From NCBI RefSeq assembly GCF_947498635.1, contig NZ_CANMKV010000025.1:1-64000 (forward strand): DNA of 64,000 nucleotides. Direction: 5' to 3'. Below are positions 1-10,104 of this stretch, in pieces. Source of the DNA: an uncultured Microbulbifer sp. Its GTDB lineage: Bacteria; Pseudomonadota; Gammaproteobacteria; Pseudomonadales; Cellvibrionaceae. The position numbers were made by a program, and so were the translations under genes. A model generated the notes under the pieces. The model did not search any database, had not been told where the DNA came from, and saw nothing but the letters and a program-made list of their open reading frames with translations. Within the stretch, counting starts at the first letter, position 1, and the number at the start of each line of letters is the position of its first letter.

Positions 1-413
1 TAGGGTCTATCCCTACGCCGCAAGTTTTCGTATAGGGCTCCACCATGCTGTTTATCAGCCCAGACATGCAGATAAATGGTTTCATGGCTGATTAGCAGGT
101 TTTCTTCTTGCTCTAACCAGCCGGAAATTTGCTCTGGGCTCCATTGCAGCTTCAGCTTGCACTCTATCAGTGCAATGGTCTTGGGTAGCATCTTTGTTGG
201 CTCTTTCGCCTGTCTACGACGCTCTTCTGCCATCTGTTGCGCTTGTTTATAGCGGTAGCCATTGCCACCTCGATTGCGAGCCAATTCCCTACTAATCGTA
301 GGTTGGCTAACCGCAGTCTCTCTAGCGATTGCTCTCTGGCTCCAATCACTTTTCTTTAGTGCCCAAATCTGGCATCGTTGCTCTTCGGTCAGCTGTCGGT
401 AGCCTTCTGTCAT
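1..413 (-). CDS. IS30-family transposase, N-terminal part, cut by window edge
   Basis: An open frame of 137 codons runs from an ATG at 413 off the left edge with no stop. It begins MTEGYRQLTEEQRCQIWALK and holds an N-terminal helix-turn-helix (SQRAIARETAVSQPTISREL), followed by GGNGYRYKQAQ, WSPEQISGWL and ISHETIYLHVW, ending near YENLRRRDRP. That order (HTH_38, then the linker before the DDE catalytic core) is typical of IS30-family transposases. The DDE residues would lie outside the window, so activity cannot be judged. The enzyme would bind the element's terminal repeats and move it. The element's outer end on this side should lie between 414 and about 510. Confidence 0.85.
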   Translation of the reverse strand, partial: MTEGYRQLTEEQRCQIWALKKSDWSQRAIARETAVSQPTISRELARNRGGNGYRYKQAQQMAEERRRQAKEPTKMLPKTIALIECKLKLQWSPEQISGWLEQEENLLISHETIYLHVWADKQHGGALYENLRRRDRP

Positions 414-485
414 CACTTAATCTCTTGGCGGAGAAGAAGCAGCAGATATTACCTTCAGCTGACCGTTCTTTTCCAGGTGATTAAC

Positions 486-508
486 TGATGCACTTCAGAG
501 TTGAATGC
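486..508. mobile_element. Possible terminal inverted repeat of the IS30-type element
   Basis: A sequence reading TGATGCACTTCAGAGTTG and continuing to 508 lies about 75 bp upstream of the transposase start, where the outer end of an IS30 element is expected. It resembles, from memory, ends of IS30-family elements. The opposite end is outside the window, so the repeat and any target-site duplication cannot be confirmed. Confidence 0.35.
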
Positions 509-1168
509 AGGCAAATATACCATCAGGATACCATTTAGTAAGTAAGCGGAAAACTTGCCTTGATTTAACTTCCTCCATCCTAACTTCAACCCGAAGGGAA
601 TTAGACCCTCATGCTACATATTTAATCGAGCAAGGACTGATGCAAAGTGTTATTCTCTGCAAAACCATATGCCTGCCATGTTATGGGTATCAACTATTCC
701 ACTAGATTCTATCCCCCCCACCACCAGACACAAACAAATTTAAGACAAATTCAACATACTCTCAAATAGAATTACGCTTTTATTACCACTTCCTTAATCT
801 TAGGGAAATTGTCCTGACTCACGGATATCCCACCCAGACCTACCCCCCACTCAACCACTCTACGATTAAGCTTTAACCTCCTACATTAACCCTCTAAAAC
901 CTTTCATAGCACCTCTCCAGACAAATAAAAACTAACAAACTTATAAATATACTGTTTATCTCAGGCACTAAAAGACAGCAAATACTCCACCTGGAGCTCA
1001 CCGGTTACTAGATTAACTATTACCTTAATGAAAAATCATGAATGGAAGTATGCCAAACCATCACAAACACCGAATTCACACCCATATGTGTCAAATTTAT
1101 TTCAAAACACATGAAAAAACCAATTATTAAGGGTATTAGATACTCTTAAGGTAGCAAGGGCACAATTG
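509..1168. other. Intergenic, AT-rich, no gene seen
   Basis: This stretch is rich in A, T and C, with short open frames that lack credible ribosome sites or recognisable protein character. It probably holds the promoter of the carboxylesterase gene, but I cannot point to clear -35 and -10 boxes. Confidence 0.5.
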
Positions 1169-2737
1169 ATGACTACGGATTCCAGTATGAGAAAGCACTT
1201 AAATATCAATCTGACGCCAACCATTGAAACAAGCGCCGGCCTCATCATCGGCACAAATGTCAGAAATCTGGGTGTTTATAAATTCCTTGGGATTCCATAC
1301 GCACGGCCTCCGATAGGGGAGTTGCGCTGGCGACCACCAGCGGAACCCCCTACTTGGGAGGTTCCATTTCATGCAGAAGATTTTGGCAAGCCAGCCGCGC
1401 AAAACCCTTCCAGTCTAATGGAGGTACGTGGCCGAAATGGGGAAACTCCAGAGAGCGAGGAGTGCTTACACCTCAATATATTCTGCCCAACTATTTCCCC
1501 ACTAAAAAAACTCCCAGTAATGTTCTGGATTCATGGAGGCTCTTTCTACATGGGATCTGGCTGTCAAGCCATTTACAATGGCTCACACCTAGCAGCTACT
1601 GGCCGAGCCATTGTTGTCACTTTCAACTATCGTCTAGGTTCTTTCGGTTTCTTACGTCTAAAAGATCTCAGCAACATACCTTCTTCAGGTAATGAAGGAA
1701 TTATGGATCAAATTGCCGCTCTAAAATGGGTCAAGAATAATATTGCAGCATTTGGTGGCAACCCCAACAACATTACTCTTTTTGGTGAATCCGCCGGTGC
1801 CATGAGCATTACCTCTCTACTGAATATTCCAGGATGCCATGGGCTTTTTAGTCGCGCCATAGTTCAAAGTGGACACCCTAAAGCTCTCCACACCATCGAA
1901 AGTGCCAACAATATAGCTGAAGCTTTTATCTCTCATCTCGATAAAATTAGCCGTAAAAAGCCGCTACTCAAATGCTCCAGTAAAGAGCTTCTAGAAGCGC
2001 AAGATATAATCATCAAAGATAAAAGCATGTCCAATAAATGGGGGCAACTGCCTTTTAAACCCGTCGTTGATCATGAACTCATAGATAATATTGAGCATAT
2101 AAATACTGCAAAAAATAGTAAACAACCGCCCCTGCTATTAGGTAACAACCTGGAGGAGTGGAATTTATTTAGTGTCCACATCCCAGACACATACACGCTT
2201 AACTATAAAAAGATTTGCCAGCATTTAGAATGGTTAATACCTGAAAAAAAACTAAAGCCTATTATCCTTTACTACCACCAACAAGCCGAGCAAGCAAAAG
2301 ATAATTTATGGCCTGCATGGAGTAAAACCTGGAACTTAATGCTGACAGACATGATATTCACACTGCCAGGATTGAGGCATCTGGACCGTCATCAGGGAGA
2401 CTGTTATCATTATCACTTCACTCAACCTCTTGCTGCACAGCCTATACTAGGCGCCTGTCATGCCGTAGAGCTTGGCTATGTCTTTGGAACTCATGCAGAA
2501 GAATCACTGCAAGTACTTTATGGTGGTGAAACTGACCCCCATCTACTGAGTGCCACTATCCAGGAGGCTTGGTTGGGCTTTGCTGAAAGAGGTATTCCTG
2601 GAGATGACTGGCCTGTATATACAGGTATAAACAGTAAGTGTTTTGGCAAAAATCCAAAAGGACGCGAATTTAACACGGAAAAATTACTCAATTTATGGCA
2701 AGATATCCCCGATGAGACTTTAAATAAGTATCTATAA
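1169..2737 (+). CDS. Type B carboxylesterase / para-nitrobenzyl esterase family protein
   Basis: The protein is 522 aa, usual for the carboxylesterase type B family, which hydrolyses carboxylic esters with an alpha/beta-hydrolase fold. The oxyanion-hole motif HGGSF is near residue 122 and the nucleophile elbow GESAGAMS puts the serine near residue 208. GACHAVELGYVFG gives the likely catalytic histidine near 431, and LGNNLEEWNLF probably supplies the acid. No signal peptide is evident, so it is probably cytoplasmic. I start at the ATG at 1169, with AAGGG 8 nt upstream; a TTG one codon earlier and an ATG at 1187 are alternatives. It is followed after 12 nt by a broken SixA-like gene. Base composition is more AT-rich than the core genes, consistent with recent acquisition next to an IS. 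Substrate is unknown. Confidence 0.9.
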   Translation: MTTDSSMRKHLNINLTPTIETSAGLIIGTNVRNLGVYKFLGIPYARPPIGELRWRPPAEPPTWEVPFHAEDFGKPAAQNPSSLMEVRGRNGETPESEECLHLNIFCPTISPLKKLPVMFWIHGGSFYMGSGCQAIYNGSHLAATGRAIVVTFNYRLGSFGFLRLKDLSNIPSSGNEGIMDQIAALKWVKNNIAAFGGNPNNITLFGESAGAMSITSLLNIPGCHGLFSRAIVQSGHPKALHTIESANNIAEAFISHLDKISRKKPLLKCSSKELLEAQDIIIKDKSMSNKWGQLPFKPVVDHELIDNIEHINTAKNSKQPPLLLGNNLEEWNLFSVHIPDTYTLNYKKICQHLEWLIPEKKLKPIILYYHQQAEQAKDNLWPAWSKTWNLMLTDMIFTLPGLRHLDRHQGDCYHYHFTQPLAAQPILGACHAVELGYVFGTHAEESLQVLYGGETDPHLLSATIQEAWLGFAERGIPGDDWPVYTGINSKCFGKNPKGREFNTEKLLNLWQDIPDETLNKYL

Positions 2738-2749
2738 CTCTCTATTAAT

Positions 2750-3287
2750 ATGATACAAATTTTATTAGCACGCCACGGTGAGGCCGCCAAAGGCAATTCG
2801 ATTGTTGATCCTGCACTCACGCCCCTGGGGCACAAACAAGCAATTCAATTGGCTAGCAGTTTCTCTAAAAACACTTACTTAAAATTAGTAAGCAGCCCTA
2901 AATTACGCGCCCAACAAACCGCAAAACCCTTAGCTGATAAGTTAGGCACCTCTATCTCCTTAGAAAATCGAGTGAGTGAAATCCCCAGTTTCATTAGAAC
3001 AACGCCTCTCCTGGATACGCTCACTGCTGAGTAAGGAGTGGGACCCGAGTAATCGACAACAAAAAGACTGGCGAGATGGAATTAAAGATTACTTATTGAG
3101 CATTGAAGAGGACACCATCATATTTTGCCATTTTATGGTCATAAATTCGGTTGTTGCACATATATTAAATGATAACAAAGTACAACAATTTAGGCCCGAC
3201 TATACATCTGTTACTCAACTTCAACTCAGTGACAGTCATCTAAAGTTAATTAAGCTTGGCAGTGAAAGAGACTGTCAAATCAATTAA
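2750..3287 (+). pseudogene. SixA-like histidine phosphatase, frameshifted
   Basis: The first frame (from 2750) gives MIQILLARHGEAAKGNSIVD, with the RHG signature of the histidine phosphatase superfamily, LTPLGHKQAI and SSPKLRAQQTA. It goes out of frame after RVSEIPS and stops at 3034. A +1-shifted frame picks up VSLEQRLSWIRSLLSKEW and runs through IIFCHFMVINSVVAHIL, the second conserved His region, to 3287. Together they make about 178 aa, close to SixA-type phosphohistidine phosphatases. The shift lies near the CCCC run at about 2983-2986, so a one-base insertion or a sequencing error explains it. If corrected, the catalytic RHG and the downstream His would both be present. Only 12 nt separate it from the esterase gene, so the two were probably cotranscribed. 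Confidence 0.8.
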
Positions 3288-3379
3288 CCATTAAAAAACC
3301 TCACCACTCACCAACTTAAGCTACCAAGCGCAATACACGAATATGGAGCCAAATCTAGGCCCCACACCAAAAGTAAAAT

Positions 3380-6010
3380 CTATATCAAACTTTTATTGAC
3401 CACCTCGAAAACATCCTTTGAGAGACTACCTGAGTTAAGAACATCCTGAAGTGCGTTTTTCATTTTATCTGATAGATTTCCAGTATATTTTTTCCACCGC
3501 GTGATAGGAATCACAAGGCGGGCAGCTATTTGTGGGTTCAATTTATCCAGGGCAACAACCTGCTCTGCGATAAATTTATAACCACTTCCATCTTCCTTAT
3601 GGAACTGTTTGTAGTTTCTATTAGCAAAACCACCAATAACTGCTCGAACTTTATTAGGGTTTTTGAGTTCAAAGGCCGGATGCTCCATCAAGGTTCTGAT
3701 ATTTTCCAAGCTGCCGTAACGTGAACTACTACTTTGCAACCCAAGCCAGAGCTCCACAACCTGAGTATCCCCTTGCCAATGTTGATAAAAGCTTTGTATT
3801 GCTGCTTCGGCTTGAATTGCATCCCCATGATTGATCAGCCCTCTAAGGGCAGCCGCACTGTCGGTCATATTCTCAGCCATATCGAACTGCTTTTCCACCA
3901 AATCTAATGCATCATCTTTTTCTGTTACTGCGAGATAGGATAAGCAGATATTTTTTAAACTACGCCCAGCAATATCTTTTGCATTTGGATCGTAGGGTTT
4001 AACCACATTAAGCTCTAAGTATTTTTCTTTCAATTCAGGCGCTAAAGTATTCGCCAGAGTTTCACTTAAAAATTCTCGAGCCGCCACTATAGCCCCAGCA
4101 TCGACAGAATCATACATTTCCGAAATCGACTGTTCACTTGGTAAAGTTAATATCTCTGCCACTAGAGCCGGATCCAATATACGGCTTTTTAATACATTCC
4201 GGTAGGCTTCAATCAGTTCAGACGACACCTGTAAAGCTTTACCATCTCGGTAATCTTGCTGGATATTAGATAAAGCCATAAATGCCAACCGCTGAGAAGC
4301 ATCCCAACGATTAAATGTATCTGAATCATTACGCATCAAGAAGATGAGTTCTTTCTCTGTATATGAATAACGCACCTTCACTGGCGCAGAGAAGCCACGC
4401 AACAGTGAGGGTAGAGGCTTTTCTTTTATTCCATTGAACTCAAAATTCTGCTCAACATTCCTAACCTCCAAAATTTCCTCGGTGGATCCTTCATCACTCA
4501 GTATACGGTCATGGCCATTTCCATCTAGAAGGCCGATTTTTACCGGTATGTGAAACGGCAACTTTTCCTTTTGATCTGGAGTAGGAGGACATGTCTGGCG
4601 AATATTTAGAGTGTAAATACCTTTTGATTGATCAAAATAATCGCTTACAACCAAAACTGGGGTTCCAGCCTGACTGTACCAACGACGAAACTGAGCCAGG
4701 TCAACCTGATTGGCATCCTCCATCGCCACAATAAAGTCTTCACAGGTTACCGCACATCCATCATGACGCTCAAAATATAGATCACTCCCTCGACGGAATC
4801 TCTCCTGCCCCAGAAGGGTATGAATCATACGAACAACTTCAGCACCTTTTTCATATACGGTTAAAGTGTAGAAGTTAGATATTTCCATGTAGGATTCAGG
4901 CCGAATTGGATGAGCCATGGGTCCGGCATCTTCTGCAAACTGACTGGTACGCAGCAGAGACACATCCTCAATTCGTTTTACCGCCCGTGAATTTAGATCT
5001 GCAGAAAATTCAGCATCTCGAAATACTGTAAACCCTTCTTTCAAACTAAGCTGAAACCAATCTCGACATGTCACTCTATTGCCAGACCAGTTATGGAAAT
5101 ATTCATGACCAACAATTGACTCTATCCGCTGAAAAGCCGAATCCGTTGCCGTTTCAGGGCTAGCTAATACACAGGCCGAATTAAAAATATTTAGGCCCTT
5201 ATTTTCCATGGCACCCATATTAAAATGGTCTACCGCCACAACCATAAATATATCCAGGTCGTACTCTCTGCCATACATTTCCTCATCCCAACGCATCGCT
5301 TTTTTCAAAGAGCGCATCGCGTGATCGCATTTCCCGATATTTTTTTCTTCGGTATAAATCCTTAGCTTTACTTCGCGTCCACTAACAGTGGTGAAAGTAT
5401 CATCTCTATGTTCCAAATTCCCAGCCACCAAGGCAAACAAGTAGGCGGGCTTGGCAAAAGGGTCTTCCCAGGTGACAAAATGTCGCCCATCCTCACAATA
5501 ACCACGATCAATTTCATTACCGTTAGAAAGCAATACAGGAAGTATTTTTGACGACACTATCGTGGTGGTGAACTTTGACATCACATCAGGTCTGTCAGGG
5601 TAAAAAGTAATTTTCCTGAAACCCTCGGCCTCGCATTGCGTGCAGTACATGTCGTTGGAGAGGTATAAACCCTCTAGCGAAGTGTTGTCCTCTGGATTGA
5701 TTCGGTTGTAGATTTCCAGTAGAAACTCTGGCTTCTCAACGGTGAGGATCAAACCTTCGGGTGTTTCTTGATAAGACGCGGGAGGAAGAATTGAGCCATC
5801 GACAGCAACAGATATCAGCTCCAAGTCAACGCCATCTAATAGCAATGGTGGCAAGCCTTCGCCCGCCTCATGATTCCGACGAACGCTAAGCTGAGATTTT
5901 ACCAGGGTGGCCTTGGGCTCCAGTTCGAAGTGTAGATCGGTACTATCCACCAAGTAATCTGGAACTTGATAGTCCTTAAGATAGATAGTCTTCGGCTGGG
6001 CATCTTGCAT
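3380..6010 (-). CDS. pepN: Aminopeptidase N (M1 family)
   Basis: A zinc metallo-aminopeptidase that removes N-terminal residues from peptides in the cytoplasm. The protein is 876 aa from the chosen start, against about 870 in E. coli. It shows the GAMEN exopeptidase motif near residues 266-270 and the zinc site HEYFHNW near 302-306, with the third ligand Glu near 325 in SLKEG. The C-terminal half is the usual alpha-solenoid. The longest frame begins 17 codons upstream at 6061, but homologues begin close to MQDAQPKTIYLKDYQVPDY, and GAGG lies 10 nt before the ATG at 6010, so I use that. The gene stands alone, flanked by about 900 bp without genes upstream. Confidence 0.97.
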   Translation of the reverse strand: MQDAQPKTIYLKDYQVPDYLVDSTDLHFELEPKATLVKSQLSVRRNHEAGEGLPPLLLDGVDLELISVAVDGSILPPASYQETPEGLILTVEKPEFLLEIYNRINPEDNTSLEGLYLSNDMYCTQCEAEGFRKITFYPDRPDVMSKFTTTIVSSKILPVLLSNGNEIDRGYCEDGRHFVTWEDPFAKPAYLFALVAGNLEHRDDTFTTVSGREVKLRIYTEEKNIGKCDHAMRSLKKAMRWDEEMYGREYDLDIFMVVAVDHFNMGAMENKGLNIFNSACVLASPETATDSAFQRIESIVGHEYFHNWSGNRVTCRDWFQLSLKEGFTVFRDAEFSADLNSRAVKRIEDVSLLRTSQFAEDAGPMAHPIRPESYMEISNFYTLTVYEKGAEVVRMIHTLLGQERFRRGSDLYFERHDGCAVTCEDFIVAMEDANQVDLAQFRRWYSQAGTPVLVVSDYFDQSKGIYTLNIRQTCPPTPDQKEKLPFHIPVKIGLLDGNGHDRILSDEGSTEEILEVRNVEQNFEFNGIKEKPLPSLLRGFSAPVKVRYSYTEKELIFLMRNDSDTFNRWDASQRLAFMALSNIQQDYRDGKALQVSSELIEAYRNVLKSRILDPALVAEILTLPSEQSISEMYDSVDAGAIVAAREFLSETLANTLAPELKEKYLELNVVKPYDPNAKDIAGRSLKNICLSYLAVTEKDDALDLVEKQFDMAENMTDSAAALRGLINHGDAIQAEAAIQSFYQHWQGDTQVVELWLGLQSSSSRYGSLENIRTLMEHPAFELKNPNKVRAVIGGFANRNYKQFHKEDGSGYKFIAEQVVALDKLNPQIAARLVIPITRWKKYTGNLSDKMKNALQDVLNSGSLSKDVFEVVNKSLI

Positions 6011-6837
6011 GATTGAAACATCCTCAATAAATGTGTTCCCAACGGAACGGTAAGGATTCAATAAATTGGGGTTAAAACTGTCATTACAAGTTAAGAATTC
6101 CCGCCGACGGCCCTAGCCGATAGTTCATAAGCCAGCTGGACCAGCTTACGTTCTTGTGAACCTACTTAGAACCCATCTCGACACTAGCATAATTCAAATT
6201 TATCTAGCTATTACATACCCACGTTCAACACCAGGTAAAGGACGGATAGATGTTGACTTGCAAATAACACAGAAGGTACCCGTATGGGTAACAAGTTGAT
6301 CGCTTTACTATTCCTAGTTGGGACGCTGCTGTTCAGAGTAGGTACTCCCAGCTCCGCATCCACCTGGCTGAGGAAGTTAAATCCCGCATGGATACCCTTA
6401 AATTGGCATGCATGTACAGTCACGCGCCCACAAAAAAACAATAGAAGGATGACAACCAATAGTTAAAAGCTATTTAAAAAGACCTTAACTCTAGAGTAAA
6501 TCCCCGCAAAATTTAGGGCCCTACATATCAAAAAGCACCCTTTACCAGTTCGTAATAATGCCTTTGGGGCCCAAGACTGCTTTAATGACTATGTACACCT
6601 CTTTTGAAGGCAGTCTTTAAAACCATCCCATTACCTCATGGCTATTCACTTCAAACCTATGCGTAATAGAGCTGAATGTGTGGCGCTTGCAGCTGTTACA
6701 GGAGACGGTGACTGAAGCTCCATGACTGAGCATTCAACCCCGCTTACGGTGACCGATTAATGAACCATCCCAATAGTTAACAATCGAACAGGCATAATCT
6801 TTTATTGTAATTTTGATAAGATAACCCTTTGCAAAGC
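6011..6837. other. Intergenic, possible tiny ORF only
   Basis: There is no recognisable gene. A 60-codon plus-strand frame at 6284-6466 starts MGNKLIALLFLVGTLLF, which looks like a signal or membrane segment. It has AGAAGG a little upstream but no recognisable relatives, and an overlapping minus-strand frame is equally open. I regard it as unproven. Confidence 0.4.
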
Positions 6838-6873
6838 CTGCAGAATACAGGTTCTCATGTTCTGCAGCTTTTT
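6838..6873 (+). terminator. Terminator-like hairpin in the ydbH leader
   Basis: CTGCAGAA (6838-6845) pairs with TTCTGCAG (6860-6867) across a 14-nt loop and is followed at once by CTTTTT. It ends 47 nt before the ydbH start codon, on the same strand. It could end a short upstream transcript or attenuate ydbH. The long loop makes it a weaker terminator than the others here. Confidence 0.45.
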
Positions 6874-6920
6874 AGCGATCACACAAAGATACCTCCTTAT
6901 CTGGAGTTTAGAGGTTTAAC

Positions 6921-9911
6921 GTGCGAAAACCCCGCATTGTTGTCATTACAGTATCCGTATGCCTAGCCACCTTAGTTCTTGGTAGCTGGTGGAAAAAAGA
7001 CGCGGTTGCCCCCCATCTAATTAACCTACTGGCTGGGGAGGTTATCATTCAACAAATATCTGGGCTCGAACTGAGTTTTTGGGAAGCATCAATCGAAAAA
7101 ATCCAGATTAAGCAGGACCGAAATAGTGATCTAGTGCTTGACAAAGTTAAGATATCCAATCCTTTTTATTTAATCTTTAACCGGGGTAAAACTCGAAAAA
7201 CTGCGTTATTTATCGATAAGCTGACACACGTTACACGAAAAGAAGTTGACTCTGACACACAAGATACTCTTCCAAACGACCCTATCGATGATAATATTTT
7301 TTCTCTAAGCCAGGCTATACAAGACATAATCCTCTATATACCAGACAATATATCCGTAAAGACAATAGAGCTTAACGAAGATATCTTTTTTGGACCTCTT
7401 GAAATTTCCCGTAACGAAAAAACTATCCGTATAAAATCCCCCTACAAATCGGCAGAATATGGAACATTTTACTTTTCATTACTTGCAAAATTATCTACAA
7501 AAAAAGTTAATTTTAATCTAGAATTTGGTTCATCCCTCCATACTTCGTCTTCCGAAGCCGTGCTAACGCTTTTAAAAGGGGAAAATAGTCAGTGGAATCT
7601 CGACGCCCATTTAATCTCAAACCTGAAATTAATTGCCCCCATACTGGGGGTTGTACAAGGGCTGACTGTAACACCATCAGATATAATAGAGACAAACGGA
7701 CAGCTTTCTATCAACACCAGCGCTCTTGTTCCGGATAATCTTTCCTTTAAACAAGACTATAAAAATATTTTTTTTCAACTTGAAAGTAATGCACTGGAAG
7801 TGTCAATCCCCACAAAAGTATTGAATAGCAAGTTTAAGGCTCGACTATCCACTCACTCACCAATAGCCGTCAGACTTAGATCTCTCTCTCCCCTTCTACT
7901 CGAATCCGCCACAGGATCTGGATCAATTGAAATCTCATCTGAAGACGGCATAGCCGGCGAGAATCTCCTAGTAAACATGACATTCGACGCTATCAAACAA
8001 GGGGCTCCTCCCATAATTCAGGCAGAGGGTTCTCTTTTCCCAACTGCGTTTGAACCTGTATTACAGTCCACTCTAGGGAGAAGGTACACAGCCCCATTAC
8101 ACTTAACCCAACCAAAAGGTGAATTAAAATTCAAAGCCGAAGCTTCTTTGAATCCCATTGGAGCCCCCTCCACCGAGCAAGACTGGCTCAATAAGATTAG
8201 CCTTACCCTACTGCCAGGAAGCAATCTTCAGTTCGATATTAAAATACCCGAACTGCCAAAAAAGTCTCCCTTGTATTCAACTGGCCTGAACCGAAGTCAG
8301 TTTAGAATGGAGATCAAAAATAAAATTCAGCTCACAGGCGAGCCTGCTTCATCTTACCCTCTTGCAGTCAAGATCACTGAGGGGGCGTTTGACTCTCAAT
8401 TAAAGTCAAGAGATTACGCTGTATCAATGTATTCACAGCTGAGGAATATTCGTTGTCATATTGATAAAAACGCTGAATGTATGTTTGAGGTAAATACGAA
8501 AATTCCAACTATTGTTGATCCTTCAACAGGGTCCACCTTTAACAACCTAGACTCCTCCGCCAAAGTACACATTCAATCAAGCAGTAACACTCAAGAGTTA
8601 GTGCTTGAGCAGGTCAACGTTGTATATGAAGAACTAAAGGATAAAGATTTTATAATCAACAAGGGAGATGTTCAAATACCTAAAGTCAATTGCACCTTTT
8701 CAGTGAACAATACTAACTGCGCTATTAATCAGTGGAATATCCATTTTGAAAAATTTACTAGCGAATATTTCACTTTATCCGGCGGTATTAACTTTAGTAA
8801 GTTTTATTTTAAGGAAACCGAAGGCAACACTGAACTTAGCAGCAACTATTCAGCGAGCAAATTAAAAGTAGAAACACCTGAAGACTACTCTTTTGAAACC
8901 TCCCTTACAGGCTCTCTTTTCCTCAGCGGGGATAAGATACAGGGGCAAAGTCAACTCCAAGCCAACGCCCTAACAGTAAACTCACGCTGGCATCACGATG
9001 TAAAGTTAGCTACCGGTGCCATTCAATTCTCATTACCCAAAGCCAGTTTTAACTCCGAGATACCACTAAGCCAGACGGTCCAAGGTTTACCAGTGGATCT
9101 CGTTTCTGGAGCACTTACCGCCGAGGGAACCCTATCCTGGCCTCAGCATCAAAATGATACTGTCAACTTAATTCTCTCTAATATTGCCGCTATCCATGGT
9201 GGTAGTTTCGCTACCGGAATAGAGGGGAAAATCCAATTGGAAAATGATGGCAGGCATTGGTTTACGCAAGAGCCTTATCCCCTGACAATACAATCTATTG
9301 ATGCCGGACTACCTTTAAGCAATATCCACTTTTCACTGTCCCTTAACAAGGAACAGGATCTTCTGTTGGAGAATTTTACTGCCGAATTTCTTGACGGAAA
9401 GTTGAATTCTGAAACCTTGAGCTGGAATCTAACGAATAAAGAGCGCAGCAGCATCCTGCATGCCCAGAATGTATCCTTAGAAAAACTGGCTAACGAGACC
9501 GAGTCGGAAAATTTCAAGGCCAGCGGGCGTCTCAACTTGACAATCCCTATCTCTACAGGCCCAGATGGCGTCACCGTAAAGAATGGGTCCCTGGAAGCAA
9601 TAGAGCCTGGTGGACGATTGAGATATTACGATGCATTTTCTCCCCAGATGCTCGCAAGTAACCCACAGCTTAAGATGATTGCCAGTGCTCTCGAAGACTA
9701 TGATTTCCGGACGCTGGAGGGCAACTTACAATACCCTCCCAGTGGAGACCTCCAACTAAGTCTAAAACTTGTGGGGCATAGCGAGTCAATGGACTCCGAG
9801 CGGGATCTGGTTATTAATCTCAATCTCGAGAATAATATTCCTGCGATGTTACGCTCTTTGCAAGCCAGCCGCGACCTGACAGAAGCCCTACAAAAGCGAC
9901 TGGACCAATAG
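6921..9911 (+). CDS. ydbH: YdbH family AsmA-like inter-membrane transport protein
   Basis: The protein is 996 aa with one N-terminal membrane segment (VVITVSVCLATLVLGSW) followed by a very long beta-rich periplasmic region, as in YdbH. YdbH, TamB and YhdP are AsmA-like proteins that in E. coli redundantly carry glycerophospholipid between inner and outer membranes along a hydrophobic groove. The C-terminal region (GGRLRYYDAFSPQMLASNP through LEGNLQYPPSGDLQLSLKL) is the conserved YdbH signature. Identification rests also on the next two genes, ynbE and ydbL, its usual partners. The start is a GTG at 6921 with GGAG and GAGG stretches upstream. Sequence is AT-richer than the dnaE-rpoS block. Divergence from E. 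coli YdbH is large, so orthology is by architecture and synteny. Confidence 0.88.
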   Translation: MRKPRIVVITVSVCLATLVLGSWWKKDAVAPHLINLLAGEVIIQQISGLELSFWEASIEKIQIKQDRNSDLVLDKVKISNPFYLIFNRGKTRKTALFIDKLTHVTRKEVDSDTQDTLPNDPIDDNIFSLSQAIQDIILYIPDNISVKTIELNEDIFFGPLEISRNEKTIRIKSPYKSAEYGTFYFSLLAKLSTKKVNFNLEFGSSLHTSSSEAVLTLLKGENSQWNLDAHLISNLKLIAPILGVVQGLTVTPSDIIETNGQLSINTSALVPDNLSFKQDYKNIFFQLESNALEVSIPTKVLNSKFKARLSTHSPIAVRLRSLSPLLLESATGSGSIEISSEDGIAGENLLVNMTFDAIKQGAPPIIQAEGSLFPTAFEPVLQSTLGRRYTAPLHLTQPKGELKFKAEASLNPIGAPSTEQDWLNKISLTLLPGSNLQFDIKIPELPKKSPLYSTGLNRSQFRMEIKNKIQLTGEPASSYPLAVKITEGAFDSQLKSRDYAVSMYSQLRNIRCHIDKNAECMFEVNTKIPTIVDPSTGSTFNNLDSSAKVHIQSSSNTQELVLEQVNVVYEELKDKDFIINKGDVQIPKVNCTFSVNNTNCAINQWNIHFEKFTSEYFTLSGGINFSKFYFKETEGNTELSSNYSASKLKVETPEDYSFETSLTGSLFLSGDKIQGQSQLQANALTVNSRWHHDVKLATGAIQFSLPKASFNSEIPLSQTVQGLPVDLVSGALTAEGTLSWPQHQNDTVNLILSNIAAIHGGSFATGIEGKIQLENDGRHWFTQEPYPLTIQSIDAGLPLSNIHFSLSLNKEQDLLLENFTAEFLDGKLNSETLSWNLTNKERSSILHAQNVSLEKLANETESENFKASGRLNLTIPISTGPDGVTVKNGSLEAIEPGGRLRYYDAFSPQMLASNPQLKMIASALEDYDFRTLEGNLQYPPSGDLQLSLKLVGHSESMDSERDLVINLNLENNIPAMLRSLQASRDLTEALQKRLDQ

Positions 9912-10104
9912 GTTGGAGGTGAAGTAGGCTCTCACCAGCCAGGACAGAAGACCTGTAAATTCAGAGCTGGTTAAGGTTGAACCAATATAATAGGGGCAAT
10001 GTGGCCACCTCCGACACAGATGGCGAATCTGGCCTGAATTTTGAAACAACGACTCAAGATGTAATAAATAAAAGGTACCTGTGCGGTACTGTAAGGAGTA
10101 TCAG
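9912..10104 (+). other. Spacer between ydbH and ynbE
   Basis: This 193-nt gap has no gene. It ends with AAGGAG at 10093-10098, a strong ribosome site for ynbE. The length leaves room for a second promoter, but none is clear. Confidence 0.5.

Noticed and set aside
6284..6466. 60-codon plus-strand frame with a signal-like N-terminus
   Set aside because: There is no homology, a weak ribosome site and an overlapping open frame on the other strand; left as unproven.
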